Shown in pieces: positions 1-7,317 of a stretch of DNA of 26,721 nt. Source of the DNA: JADJYF01 sp043782755 (GTDB taxonomy: Bacteria > Pseudomonadota > Gammaproteobacteria > Ga0077536). Made by a program: the position numbers and the translations under genes. Position 1 is the first letter of the stretch; each line of letters starts with the position of its first letter. The stretch is from assembly GCA_043782755.1 (NCBI GenBank), contig JAYWAC010000257.1, forward strand, positions 1 to 26,721, in the 5' to 3' direction. The notes beneath the pieces were generated by a model. That model searched no databases and was not told the DNA's origin. It saw nothing but the letters and a program-made list of their open reading frames with translations.

Positions 1-2
1 TC

Positions 3-260
3 GCGAGCTTTCTGTGTGGCTGGCTGGGCGGTCCGCGACTCTATCAAGCCAAATACGGCAGCATCAGTATTCCCGGCGTGCATGCCCATCTCAGCGTCGA
101 TGAGGCCGCGCGCGATGCATGGCTCGGCATCATGACGGAGGCGGTAGCCGCGCAAACCTGGGCCGAGGATTTCAAGATCTACATCATGCACCAGCTGGCG
201 GTGCCGGCCGACAGAGTGCGGGTAGTGTGCGAGGGCTTGCGGGCGCAGCAAACGCGATAA
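3..260 (+). CDS. Group II truncated hemoglobin, C-terminal part (5' end outside window)
   Basis: This frame is open from the first bases and ends at TAA 258-260, giving 85 visible residues; the N-terminal half lies upstream of the window. The FLCGWLGGP stretch followed by YQAKYG, then a His (codon 81-83) and RDAW, matches the heme-pocket half of group II truncated hemoglobins. In that family the His is the proximal heme ligand (F8) and the Trp of RDAW is the conserved G8 residue lining the distal pocket. Such proteins bind O2 or NO in the cytoplasm and often support nitrosative or oxidative stress tolerance or micro-oxic metabolism. The family call is firm; the physiological ligand cannot be read from this. 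A palindromic repeat follows 20 bp after the stop. Confidence 0.85.
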   Translation, partial: ASFLCGWLGGPRLYQAKYGSISIPGVHAHLSVDEAARDAWLGIMTEAVAAQTWAEDFKIYIMHQLAVPADRVRVVCEGLRAQQTR

Positions 261-279
261 ATCGCCTTCTTTCAATCAA

Positions 280-307
280 TGTGGGTCCGACTTCAGTCGG
301 ACCCACA
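280..307. repeat. REP-like palindrome, single copy, CCGAC variant
   Basis: GTGGGTCCGAC (281-291) and GTCGGACCCAC (296-306) are perfect inverted copies around TTCA, and the flanking T280/A307 also pair. It lies between the hemoglobin and paaI genes. Related elements occur as pairs at 826-897, 4705-4788 and 18772-18850. There is no T-run after the stem on either strand, so a Rho-independent terminator is not indicated, although such a hairpin can stabilise upstream mRNA. This copy is a symmetric single palindrome lacking the ATTC tail of the paired copies. Confidence 0.85.
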
Positions 308-339
308 GTAATAAAAAATTTCATCGAAGAAATCATTGC

Positions 340-345
340 GAGGAA
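340..345 (+). promoter_or_regulatory. Ribosome binding site for paaI
   Basis: GAGGAA sits 7 bases before ATG 353 and decides the start. The open frame runs much further upstream, through the repeat and the hemoglobin gene, but that extension has no family similarity. Confidence 0.65.
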
Positions 346-352
346 CCCGCTC

Positions 353-790
353 ATGACCACGCCCGCCACCGATAGCAGCGAACTCGCGCGCGCCGCCGGC
401 GCTAATATGTATGCCCGCGATCGCGCCTCGCAGGAGCTTGGCATCAAACTGCTGGAAATCGGTCCGGGTTATGCGCGCATGGCAATGGTGGTCGAGGACT
501 GGATGCTGCAGGGCCACGCCGTTTGTCACGGCGGTCTCATGTTTGCGTTGGCCGACACCGCCATGGCCTTCGCCAGCAATTCCCATAACGAAGCGCATCT
601 GGCGCTCAACGCCAACATCGACTTCCTGCGTCCCGCGCAATTGGGCGAGACTTTGGTGGCCGAAGCGCGCGAAGGCAATCGCACGCGCCGCACCGGCATG
701 TATGACGTCAGCATCGTCAATGACCAGGGCAAGGCGGTGTGTCATTTTCGCGGGCGCACCTATGGTGTCGGTGGTGAGGTGATTCGCTGA
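353..790 (+). CDS. paaI: PaaI-type hotdog-fold acyl-CoA thioesterase
   Basis: The 145-residue product closely resembles PaaI (hydroxyphenylacetyl-CoA thioesterase), which hydrolyses aryl-CoA esters and rescues CoA trapped as dead-end intermediates of phenylacetate breakdown. The family signature is clear: GHAVCHGG, then the helix with LADTAMAFASNS, then IDFLRPAQLGETL, TGMYDVSIVN and FRGRTYGVGG. The Asp of LADTA corresponds to the catalytic acid of this hotdog subgroup. Length is normal (about 140). ATG 353 is chosen because of the ribosome binding site and because family proteins begin near here. No other paa genes are visible, so it is an isolated copy; a broader aryl- or acyl-CoA thioesterase role is equally possible, perhaps serving the catabolic genes at 3.2-6.5 kb. 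Confidence 0.88.
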   Translation: MTTPATDSSELARAAGANMYARDRASQELGIKLLEIGPGYARMAMVVEDWMLQGHAVCHGGLMFALADTAMAFASNSHNEAHLALNANIDFLRPAQLGETLVAEAREGNRTRRTGMYDVSIVNDQGKAVCHFRGRTYGVGGEVIR

Positions 791-825
791 ACAGACTGGC
801 AACCGCATTGCTCGCAAGCGGCATT

Positions 826-897
826 GTGGGTCCGGCTTCAGTCGGACATTCCTGCTAGTGCCTGTATCACTGAATGTCCGACTGAAGTCGGACCCAC
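826..897. repeat. REP doublet (REPIN-like), CCGAC variant
   Basis: A 26-bp unit at 826-851, beginning GTGGGTCCGG and ending GACATTC, is followed after a 20-bp spacer by its inverted copy at 872-897. The two differ only at position 834 (G where the partner predicts A). Each unit contains its own palindrome (CCGACTTCAGTCGG type), so the doublet can fold as two small hairpins or one long one. The GTGGG ends face outward. The predicted GTG start of the MFS gene (858) lies in the spacer and its first residues are encoded by the right-hand unit. Confidence 0.85.
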
Positions 898-2081
898 GGC
901 AAAAACAAACGCGCCTGCAGACTGTGGTCTTCGCCTTGGTCTGCGCGGCCTTCGCCAATATTTACGTCACCCAACCGATCTTGTCGGTACTGCAAGGGGA
1001 ATTCCACGCGACGCTGCTGCAGGTCTCCTGGAGCGTGTCGGCGGTGTTGTTGGGTATCGCGTTCGCCAATCTGCCGTTTGGCTGGCTGGCCGACAGGTGG
1101 CCGGTAGGGCGACTGGTGGTGCTGGGTGGCAGCGTGATCGCGCTGGCAGGACTGGTCTGCAGCGCGACCGATAATCTCGACGTGTTGATCGCCGCGCGTT
1201 TCGTGCAGGGCGCCTTCGTGCCAGCGCTTACCACCTGTCTCGCCGCCCATCTCGCGCGTTTGTTGCCAACCGCGAGTCTCAATGTGGTGATGGGCTCCTA
1301 TGTCGCGGCGACGGTGCTAGGCGGCATGGTCAGTCGTTTGCTCGGTGGTTATGTGTTTCCACCGGCCCATTGGCGCTGGGCCTTTGTCGTGGCGTCAGCA
1401 ATGGCATTAGTCGCCATCGCGTTTGCCTGGCGCGAACTACGCGCCGCACCCGCGCCTTCTCCCATACATCGCGACAGCGTCGGCTTTGTGGCGCTGCTCT
1501 CGCAGCCCGCGCTATGGCTGTCGTACCTCTGTGGCGCGGCGGGTCAAGCGGTGTTCTCGCCGGTCTTCAACACCATGCCCTATCGACTCGCCGAGCAGCC
1601 TTTCGGGCTTTCGACGCGAGAGACCTCCTTGGTGTATCTGGTCTATTTAGTCGGCATCGTGATGGGGCCGGGCGCGGGCCGTATCGCCAATCGTTATGGC
1701 ACCGGTAGCACCTTGATGGGCGGCGCGAGCGTGCTTGCGGCGGCCTTGTTATTGCTGCTGGTGCCGTCGGTGACAGTGGTGGTCATCGCGTTGGTATTGG
1801 TGTGCGGCGGCTTCTTTACCGTGCACGCATCCGCAGTTGGCGCGCTCAATCGCAAGCTCAGCGTCGGCCAGGGTCGCGCCAATGCCCTCTACGTGCTGTG
1901 CTACTACCTCGGTGCGTGGTTCGGTATTACCTGGGCGGCATGGGTCTATCAACACGCCGGCTGGAACGCGGTGATCGGCTGTGCGGTGCTGCTGGTCGGC
2001 GTGCCCTTCACGGCCGGCGTGCTGGAATGGCGGACGGAACATCGGGCACCCCACGCGCCCACGGCCAGCGCGGGCGATTGA
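858..2081 (+). CDS. MFS efflux transporter (YnfM-like)
   Basis: The product of up to 407 residues has the hydrophobic pattern of a 12-helix major facilitator. MFS motif A appears after helix 2 (GWLADRWPVGR, residues 75-85) and a degenerate equivalent in the second half (GAGRIANRYG). The opening IYVTQPILSVLQGEF and the WSVSAVLLGIAFA helix resemble the YnfM/arabinose-efflux-like group of drug or metabolite exporters; the substrate cannot be inferred. The start is uncertain: GTG 858 lies inside a REP doublet, so residues 1-14 would be repeat-derived, while GTG 924 would start at the first helix. Neither has a good ribosome binding site. The last 74 bp overlap the convergent DMT transporter gene. 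Confidence 0.82.
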   Translation: MPVSLNVRLKSDPRQKQTRLQTVVFALVCAAFANIYVTQPILSVLQGEFHATLLQVSWSVSAVLLGIAFANLPFGWLADRWPVGRLVVLGGSVIALAGLVCSATDNLDVLIAARFVQGAFVPALTTCLAAHLARLLPTASLNVVMGSYVAATVLGGMVSRLLGGYVFPPAHWRWAFVVASAMALVAIAFAWRELRAAPAPSPIHRDSVGFVALLSQPALWLSYLCGAAGQAVFSPVFNTMPYRLAEQPFGLSTRETSLVYLVYLVGIVMGPGAGRIANRYGTGSTLMGGASVLAAALLLLLVPSVTVVVIALVLVCGGFFTVHASAVGALNRKLSVGQGRANALYVLCYYLGAWFGITWAAWVYQHAGWNAVIGCAVLLVGVPFTAGVLEWRTEHRAPHAPTASAGD

Positions 2082-2934
2082 CCAGCATGAGGCTGGCACA
2101 CACGATAGCGCCACCGAGCAGCACAGCGTGGCTGGATCGCTCGCCCAGGAACACACTCGCCGCAATCACGCCGAAGATCGGCGTGAGATTGATATAGACC
2201 GCCGTGCCCACTGTGCCGATGCTGAGCATGGCTTGCGAATACCACAGAAAACCGAGCGCGGAACCAATCAGTCCCAAGAAAAACATCAGCATCAAAGCGC
2301 GTTGATCGCTGAACACGGCCAGCGTCGCCTGCGTATCGACGAACAGAAATGGCAGCAACATCGCGAGCCCGGCCAGCGCCGCATAGGTCGTCACCAGCAA
2401 CGGCGAATACTCTTCCAACAGATCACGCCCGAGCAGCGAATACACCGCCCACGACAAGGCCGACAGAAAGGCCAGCACTTCGCCGCGCCCGATACCGATA
2501 GCGAACAACTGGCCGAGATGACCATCGGTCAAGACGAAGACGGTGCCGATGAAACTCGAGATCACACCGACAACGGTCAGCCGGTCGGGCATGCGTCGAT
2601 AGATAAGCGTGTCGAGGATCACCACCTGAATCGAGATCAGCGCGACGACTATCGAGGCGGTGGTGGCGCTGGTGTATTCCAGACCCTTATACAGAAGACC
2701 GTTGTGCAGCAGGATGCCACTCGCGCCCATCGCCGCGAAACGCCACCAATGACGTTTCGGAATGCGCGCGAATTGCTTGGCAGCGTGACAGAACCACACC
2801 AGGAACAGACAGGCCACCATGAAGCGTCCGCACACCACCACGAACGGCGCCTTGAATGTCGCCAGCACGCGACCGATGGTCGGCGTCATGCCCCAGAACA
2901 GACAAGCCAGCAGTAGTTTGAGGTGGACAGACAC
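2008..2934 (-). CDS. EamA/DMT family transporter
   Basis: The 308-residue protein has about ten hydrophobic helices in two repeated EamA halves, the drug/metabolite transporter layout. The first helix contains LACLFWGMTPTIGR, with the family WG motif, and the second half ends with LTPIFGVIAASVFLGERSS, the typical P-x-F plus xxLGE signature before the last helix. These proteins export amino acids, nucleosides or drugs across the inner membrane; substrate unknown. The start is GTG at 2934; no better in-frame ATG precedes the first helix. It is divergent from the AbfD-like gene (256 bp between the starts) and its 3' end overlaps the MFS gene antisense. The polar, Pro/Arg-rich last 20 or so residues come from that overlap. 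Confidence 0.87.
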   Translation of the reverse strand: MSVHLKLLLACLFWGMTPTIGRVLATFKAPFVVVCGRFMVACLFLVWFCHAAKQFARIPKRHWWRFAAMGASGILLHNGLLYKGLEYTSATTASIVVALISIQVVILDTLIYRRMPDRLTVVGVISSFIGTVFVLTDGHLGQLFAIGIGRGEVLAFLSALSWAVYSLLGRDLLEEYSPLLVTTYAALAGLAMLLPFLFVDTQATLAVFSDQRALMLMFFLGLIGSALGFLWYSQAMLSIGTVGTAVYINLTPIFGVIAASVFLGERSSHAVLLGGAIVCASLMLVNRPRWPWARGVPDVPSAIPARRP

Positions 2935-3173
2935 GATGCGGGCGATGATGCAGCATCGCGACCGGGCTCGCTACTCCACCCATGGGGGTTACGAGATGCG
3001 CAGTTGCACGGCCTCATTCGCGAGATTGATAGCCGTGCAGCGACACCGGTTGAGTGTCCTTGCGGCTGCCCGCGCGCAGCCGTCGTGCTAACCTCCGCCC
3101 TTGCCATGTCGTCACGCAGGGGAGCCCCATGGGCAGTCATCGCCGTCCTTTGAATTGCTCGTTAGTTAGGCCT

Positions 3174-3180
3174 GGGGGAG
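3174..3180 (+). promoter_or_regulatory. Ribosome binding site for the AbfD-like gene
   Basis: GGGGGAG lies 10 bases before ATG 3191. The start is independently supported by the MLMSAAEY N-terminus, which resembles that of known 4-hydroxybutyryl-CoA dehydratase. Confidence 0.6.
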
Positions 3181-3190
3181 TACGGACGTC

Positions 3191-4687
3191 ATGCTGATGA
3201 GCGCCGCCGAATACCGCGAATCCCTACGCCGCTACACACCGCGCGTGTTCGTCGATGGCGATGCGATTGCGAGCGTCGCCGACGAGCCGCGCCTCGCGCC
3301 CGGCATCAATGCCATCGGCGTGACCTATGACTATGCACTGGACCCGGCGCAGGCCGCACTGGCGCTCGCACCGCACAGTTCGCGCGAAGCAAAGATCAAC
3401 CGCTTCCTGTCCTTGAATCGCGACAGCAAGGATTTATTAGCCAAGCTCGAATTCACGCGCCTGACCTGTCAGGAGACCGGTTGCGCGATGCGCTATCTGT
3501 CCATGGATGGTCTCAATGCCACCTGGCAGTTGACCCATCGACTCGACGAGGCGCATGGCGGTGAATATCACGCCCGTCTGCGTGCCTATCTCGAGCGTGT
3601 GCAGGATGAGGATCTGACCGTCGGTATTGCGATGACCGATGCCAAGGGCGATCGCAGTCTGCGCCCGCATCAACAGGACAACCCCAACACTTATGTGCAC
3701 GTGGTCGGGCGTCAACCGGGCGGCGTGTTGATCTCGGGCACCAAGGCCATCGTCACCTCGGCGCCCTATGTACACGAGCTGCTGGTGTTGCCGGGTCGCG
3801 CCATGACGCCGGCAGACCGCGACTTCGCCATTGCCTGCGCGGTGCCCATCGACACCAAGGGCCTCACTATCATCGCGCGCCCCGCCGGTCGTCCCGGTGC
3901 CGAGAAGGCAATCTTCAGCAGCAAGTATGGCCAGACCACGGCGGTGTGTGTCTTCGATCAGGTGTTCGTGCCCTGGGAGCGGGTGTTCCTGTGCGGTGAA
4001 TACGAGCACTCGGAATTTTTGACCAAGAGTTACGCCACCCATCATCGTCACACCTGCATCGGTGCGCGTGCCGGCTTTGGCGATCTTTTGATCGGCGCTG
4101 GTGCGATGATGGTCGAGGCCAATGGCCTCGACCTGCTGCGCAACTCACACCTGCGCGACACCATGGTGGATTTGATCAAGACCGTCGAAGGCTTCTATGC
4201 CTGCGGCGTGGCGGCCTCGGTCTATCCGACGGAAGATCCTTCCGGCGTGGTTGAACCCGAAGCGGTGTTCGCCAACATCGGCAAGCTGCTGCTCGCGACG
4301 CAGATCTACGACATGCATAGACTCGCCCACGAAGTGTCGGGCGGTCTGATCGTAGCCCTACCCGGGCCGGATGAAGATCACAATCCCGAAACTCGCGCCG
4401 TGCTCGCCGACGTGCTGCGCGGACGCGCCGACATTCCCTATGACAAACGTGCGCAGGTCGCGCGTTTCATCGAAGACTTGACCGCTTCCGACGCGGCTGG
4501 CTGGATGTCGCTCATCAGCCTCCATGGCGGTGGCTCGCCGGCGGCCATGAAGGCCGAGATCTTCCGGCGTTACCCCATCGCCGATCGCAAAAAGTTGGTT
4601 GGGCGATTGATGGAGCGCGGCGTGTTGGCGACGGACAAGTCGGATTGCTCACAGCCGGGGCAGTGTTGCGATGAGGGGTGCAAGTAA
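3191..4687 (+). CDS. AbfD/HpaB-superfamily flavoprotein lacking canonical 4Fe-4S ligands
   Basis: The 498-residue protein aligns over its whole length with 4-hydroxybutyryl-CoA dehydratase (AbfD): MLMSAAEYRESLRRY at the start, then INRF, MTDAKGDRSL, VFDQVFVPWERVFLC, ATHHRH and LHGGGSP. The superfamily (acyl-CoA dehydrogenase fold) also includes the 4-hydroxyphenylacetate 3-monooxygenase HpaB. Compared with Clostridium AbfD as I remember it, the C99 ligand is kept (C98) and H292 is kept (H285), but C103 becomes Y102 and C299 becomes A292; catalytic E257, Y296 and E455 become T250, C289 and I442. A normal Fe-S radical dehydratase is therefore unlikely; a flavin-only oxidase, hydroxylase or isomerase is more plausible. 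The last residues form a Cys-rich tail (C486, C492, C493, C497). It lies upstream of SDR and LLM oxidoreductases, suggesting a catabolic pathway. The substrate is unknown. Confidence 0.8.
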   Translation: MLMSAAEYRESLRRYTPRVFVDGDAIASVADEPRLAPGINAIGVTYDYALDPAQAALALAPHSSREAKINRFLSLNRDSKDLLAKLEFTRLTCQETGCAMRYLSMDGLNATWQLTHRLDEAHGGEYHARLRAYLERVQDEDLTVGIAMTDAKGDRSLRPHQQDNPNTYVHVVGRQPGGVLISGTKAIVTSAPYVHELLVLPGRAMTPADRDFAIACAVPIDTKGLTIIARPAGRPGAEKAIFSSKYGQTTAVCVFDQVFVPWERVFLCGEYEHSEFLTKSYATHHRHTCIGARAGFGDLLIGAGAMMVEANGLDLLRNSHLRDTMVDLIKTVEGFYACGVAASVYPTEDPSGVVEPEAVFANIGKLLLATQIYDMHRLAHEVSGGLIVALPGPDEDHNPETRAVLADVLRGRADIPYDKRAQVARFIEDLTASDAAGWMSLISLHGGGSPAAMKAEIFRRYPIADRKKLVGRLMERGVLATDKSDCSQPGQCCDEGCK

Positions 4688-4704
4688 TCCCTCTCCCTTT
4701 CCCT

Positions 4705-4788
4705 GTGGGACAGACTTCAGTCTGACATTCATTTCGATCGCCAGAGTCTATGCCCTGGCATGGAGTGTCAGACTGAAGTCTGACCCAC
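4705..4788. repeat. REP doublet (REPIN-like), CAGAC variant
   Basis: The unit at 4705-4730 (GTGGGACAGACTTC...CATTC) and its inverted partner at 4763-4788 are separated by 32 bp. They differ at two positions (an A/T in the GGG(A/T)CAGA part and CATTC versus CACTC). GTGGG ends face outward, as in the 826-897 doublet. The internal palindrome is CAGACTTCAGTCTG instead of CCGACTTCAGTCGG, so the stem change is compensated on both sides. It separates the AbfD-like gene from the SDR gene. Confidence 0.85.
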
Positions 4789-4815
4789 AAAGCGAGAATA
4801 GTGGATTGGATTAAC

Positions 4816-4821
4816 GGGGAG
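4816..4821 (+). promoter_or_regulatory. Ribosome binding site for the SDR gene
   Basis: GGGGAG lies 5 bases before ATG 4827 and just downstream of the REP doublet, supporting this start. Confidence 0.65.
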
Positions 4822-4826
4822 ATCCC

Positions 4827-5630
4827 ATGAGCAAGATCGCATTCGTCACCGGCGGCGCGAGCGGCATCGGCGCCGCCACCGCGCGGCTGTTCAAGGCCCA
4901 GGGTTATTTCGTCTACATCGGTGATGTGCAGGGCGACAAGGGTCGCGAGTTGGCGACCGAGCTCGGCGCAGCCGAGTTCATCGAGATCAATGTCCGCGAG
5001 GAGGCACAGTTCGAAAGCGCCATGACGCGCATCATGCAACGCCATGGCCGACTCGACGCGATGGTCAACAACGCCGCCATCGTCGGCGTGATGGGTCCGA
5101 TCGCGAGCCTGCCGCTCGAACAATACGACTACTCCCAGGAAATCATCCAGCGCAGCGTGGTGCTCGGCACCAAGCACGCGGCGCGGGTGATGCAGGCGCA
5201 GAAGGCCGGCAGCATCGTCAACGTCGCGAGTGTGGCCGGTCTGACCGGCGGCTATTCGCCCCATGTCTATGCGGCTTGCAAGGCGGCGGTGGTGAACTTC
5301 ACGGCCTCGGTGGCACTGGAATTGGCCGAGGATGGCGTACGCATCAACGCGGTCTGTCCGGGCAATATCGCGACGCCTATCCACACCGGCGTGAAAGATG
5401 CACGTTGGCTCGAGCGCATCGCCAAGATTCGCGAAGGGGCGGTCGACGATCAGCCCATGCCGCGCATGGGCGAACCGCAAGAGATCGGCGAAGCGGTGGT
5501 ATGGCTGGCAAGCGACGCGGCGAGCTATGTCACCGGCCACGCGCTGGTGGTGGATGGCGGCTTGATGGCTGGTCGCATGTGGCGTCGTCAGCCGCCCTTC
5601 ATCCGTGAGTTCCATCCGGCACGGGTGTGA
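4827..5630 (+). CDS. Short-chain dehydrogenase/reductase (SDR, classical type)
   Basis: The 267-residue protein is a classical SDR oxidoreductase. The cofactor motif TGGASGIG is at 8-15, an acidic residue (D33) after the second strand suggests NAD(H) over NADP(H), NNAA is at 81-84, and the catalytic triad is S135, Y148 and K152 (Y-x-x-C-K). The motif VRINAVCPGNIATP and the C-terminal YVTGHALVVDGG are normal. It would oxidise a hydroxyl or reduce a keto group on a cytoplasmic substrate that I cannot identify. The C-terminal 20 residues after DGG are Arg-rich and longer than average. Its stop overlaps the start of the next gene by 4 bp (GTGA), so the two are probably translationally coupled partners in one pathway. 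Confidence 0.9.
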   Translation: MSKIAFVTGGASGIGAATARLFKAQGYFVYIGDVQGDKGRELATELGAAEFIEINVREEAQFESAMTRIMQRHGRLDAMVNNAAIVGVMGPIASLPLEQYDYSQEIIQRSVVLGTKHAARVMQAQKAGSIVNVASVAGLTGGYSPHVYAACKAAVVNFTASVALELAEDGVRINAVCPGNIATPIHTGVKDARWLERIAKIREGAVDDQPMPRMGEPQEIGEAVVWLASDAASYVTGHALVVDGGLMAGRMWRRQPPFIREFHPARV

Positions 5631-6481
5631 ATACGCGACCGCGTTTTGGCGTCTGTCTGTTGCCGACGGACTTGACCTTGCCGCCGGTGACGCTGGCGCG
5701 CGCGGTCGAGGCGCGTGGATTCGATATGCTGTTCTTCGCCGAGAACAGTCATGTGCCGGTCAAGCATCGCAAGAACAGCTATCACCGCAGCGACATCGTC
5801 GAACCCTTCGCGCGCATGCACGACTCGATCACTGCACTCGCCGCCTGCGCCGCCGTCACCCAACGCATACAGCTCGGCACCGGTGTATGCCTGCTGACCG
5901 AGCGCGACCCTATCATCACCGCCAAGGCCATCGCCACGCTCGATCATCTGTCGGGCGGTCGCGTGATATTTGGCATCGCTGGCGGCTGGATCAAGGAAGC
6001 CATCGAACACCACGGCAGTTCCTTCAAGGACCGCTGGGCCATTGTGCGTGAACGGGCGCTCGCGATTCGCGCTCTGTGGCGCGACGACCCGGCCGAATTT
6101 CATGGCGAGTATGTCGACTTCGGTCCGTCGTGGTCCTATCCCAAGCCGCTACAGGCCGGTGGGCCGCCGGTCTACATCGGTTCCAACTCCGACGCTGTGC
6201 CGGCACGGGTCGCCGATTACGCCGACGGCTGGATGCCGATCTACGATCGCTACGAAGGCGATCCACTCGCTGATCTGCACCGCGCCTGCGAGGACGCCGG
6301 CCGCGATTACCAGGAAATGACCGTCTTGCTTTTCGGTGCGCCTAGCGATGAGAAGGTATTGATGGATTTCATCGCGCGCGGCTGCGACGGCTTCGTGTTC
6401 CTGGTGCCGCCGGCACGCCAGCACGAGGTGCTGGTGGTGTTGGATGAGCTGGCGGCTTTGCGCGCGCGCTTAGGGATTTAA
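5627..6481 (+). CDS. LLM class flavin/F420-dependent oxidoreductase
   Basis: The 284-residue protein matches the luciferase-like monooxygenase fold, most like the probable F420-dependent subgroup (TIGR03619 type). Landmarks are FGVCLLPTD at the N-terminus, ARAVEARGFDMLFFAENSHVP, QLGTGVCLLTERDPIITAKAIATLDHLSGGRVIFGIAGGW, and GPPVYIGSNSDAVPARVADYADGWMPIYD. These TIM-barrel enzymes use F420 or FMN for hydride transfer or oxygenation of small organic substrates; the cofactor cannot be proved here. The start is GTG 5627, overlapping the SDR stop by 4 bp, with FGVCLLPT following at once as in the family. It converges on the protease gene with 40 bp between the ends. Together with the SDR and the AbfD-like flavoprotein it suggests a redox catabolic pathway. 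Confidence 0.85.
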   Translation: MNTRPRFGVCLLPTDLTLPPVTLARAVEARGFDMLFFAENSHVPVKHRKNSYHRSDIVEPFARMHDSITALAACAAVTQRIQLGTGVCLLTERDPIITAKAIATLDHLSGGRVIFGIAGGWIKEAIEHHGSSFKDRWAIVRERALAIRALWRDDPAEFHGEYVDFGPSWSYPKPLQAGGPPVYIGSNSDAVPARVADYADGWMPIYDRYEGDPLADLHRACEDAGRDYQEMTVLLFGAPSDEKVLMDFIARGCDGFVFLVPPARQHEVLVVLDELAALRARLGI

Positions 6482-6521
6482 TTCCGTTTGCCCCATCCTC
6501 GCCTCGAACGCGCGGAGAAGA

Positions 6522-7292
6522 TTAGGCTGCGGGGCTCTCCTTGTCCTTGCCCGTCACCACGCGCGGCGCGACCAAGGTCGGCAATATGCCGCTGTACCAC
6601 GCGCAATTGAGGCCCAGCGCCTCATCCTGTTCCAGATCTCGCGAGCCGATATCGAGGCGCGCCGAATGCACGCCCAGCAACAGCCACGGCAAGCTCCCAC
6701 AGCGCGCCGGGTTATCGGCAATTCGCATCACTATCGGCGCACCGCTGGTGCCACGATGGGTGCGCGCGTCGGTCAGGAAATAACCATGGCCATCGAAACG
6801 CAGGCCGAAGGCCGAGGCCAGCACGGCCTGACGCACCACCGGCATGTGATGCAGGGCGTCGTGAAAGCCGAGCGGGAAGCCGACCACCAGCAGCGAGCTG
6901 CCGATTTCAATGACATCGCTTGGGCGTGGCAGATGGGTGGGTGTGAAGGCCTGTACCACCGCGCCCTTGGGCAGCGCGTCGCGTTCGATTTCGAGTACGG
7001 CGACGTCGACCGCGCCGTCGCTGTCCCGTCCGTCACGCCACACGCTCTTGCCTTGCTGGTAAAGCGGCATGGAGAAGCCGGTAGAGGCAGCGAGATTATC
7101 GGCATCGGTATGTAATTCGATTTCGATGCGATTCGGATGATGATCGCTTTCGGCATCGATCAGCACATGACGACTGGTGACCAGGAACAGGCGCGCGCCG
7201 ACTTCGTAAAAGAAACCGCTGGCCGAAGTCAGCATACGTTCGTCGACAAAGGTCCACACCCGTGCGGCACTGAACAGCAGAGAGTCAAGCAT
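6522..7292 (-). CDS. Trypsin-like serine peptidase without a signal peptide
   Basis: The 256-residue product has a chymotrypsin-fold triad: H42 in VTSRHV, D96 in VDVAVLEI and S183 in RGTSGAPI, with VVGFPLGF between Asp and Ser as in trypsin-like peptidase domains of the HtrA/Trypsin_2 type. There is no PDZ domain, no recognisable signal peptide and no membrane helix, so the protein appears cytoplasmic, which is unusual for this fold. The C-terminus is short and polar. It lies 25 bp downstream of a small TPR-like gene on the same strand, probably one transcript. The family call is secure, but target and role are unknown: candidates are regulated proteolysis, stress or a conflict system. The start at ATG 7292 fits the fold. 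Confidence 0.82.
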   Translation of the reverse strand: MLDSLLFSAARVWTFVDERMLTSASGFFYEVGARLFLVTSRHVLIDAESDHHPNRIEIELHTDADNLAASTGFSMPLYQQGKSVWRDGRDSDGAVDVAVLEIERDALPKGAVVQAFTPTHLPRPSDVIEIGSSLLVVGFPLGFHDALHHMPVVRQAVLASAFGLRFDGHGYFLTDARTHRGTSGAPIVMRIADNPARCGSLPWLLLGVHSARLDIGSRDLEQDEALGLNCAWYSGILPTLVAPRVVTGKDKESPAA

Positions 7293-7317
7293 AGGCGGCG
7301 AATTCAGGGACGCTAGG

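Noticed and set aside
280..307. The REP palindrome considered as a Rho-independent terminator of the hemoglobin gene
   Set aside because: The stem is followed by GTAATAAAAAATTT on the plus strand and no T-run appears on the minus strand either, so the U-tract is missing.
280..897. Repeats considered as a CRISPR array or transposon ends
   Set aside because: The units are palindromic, scattered and paired in inverted orientation, with short unequal spacers and no cas or transposase gene nearby, so REP elements fit better.
1981..2916. A 311-codon plus-strand open frame opposite the DMT transporter
   Set aside because: Its translation is low-complexity and rich in His, Gln, Arg and Glu, typical of the antisense of a membrane protein. 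The minus strand encodes a full EamA transporter.
3191..4687. Plain annotation as 4-hydroxybutyryl-CoA dehydratase
   Set aside because: Two cluster ligands and several catalytic residues appear replaced, so only superfamily membership is claimed.
4515..5615. A 366-codon open frame on the minus strand opposite the SDR gene
   Set aside because: It mirrors the codon bias of a GC-rich gene: no domain, no ribosome binding site, and it runs through the REP doublet and the AbfD-like 3' end. The plus strand carries a textbook SDR with all motifs.
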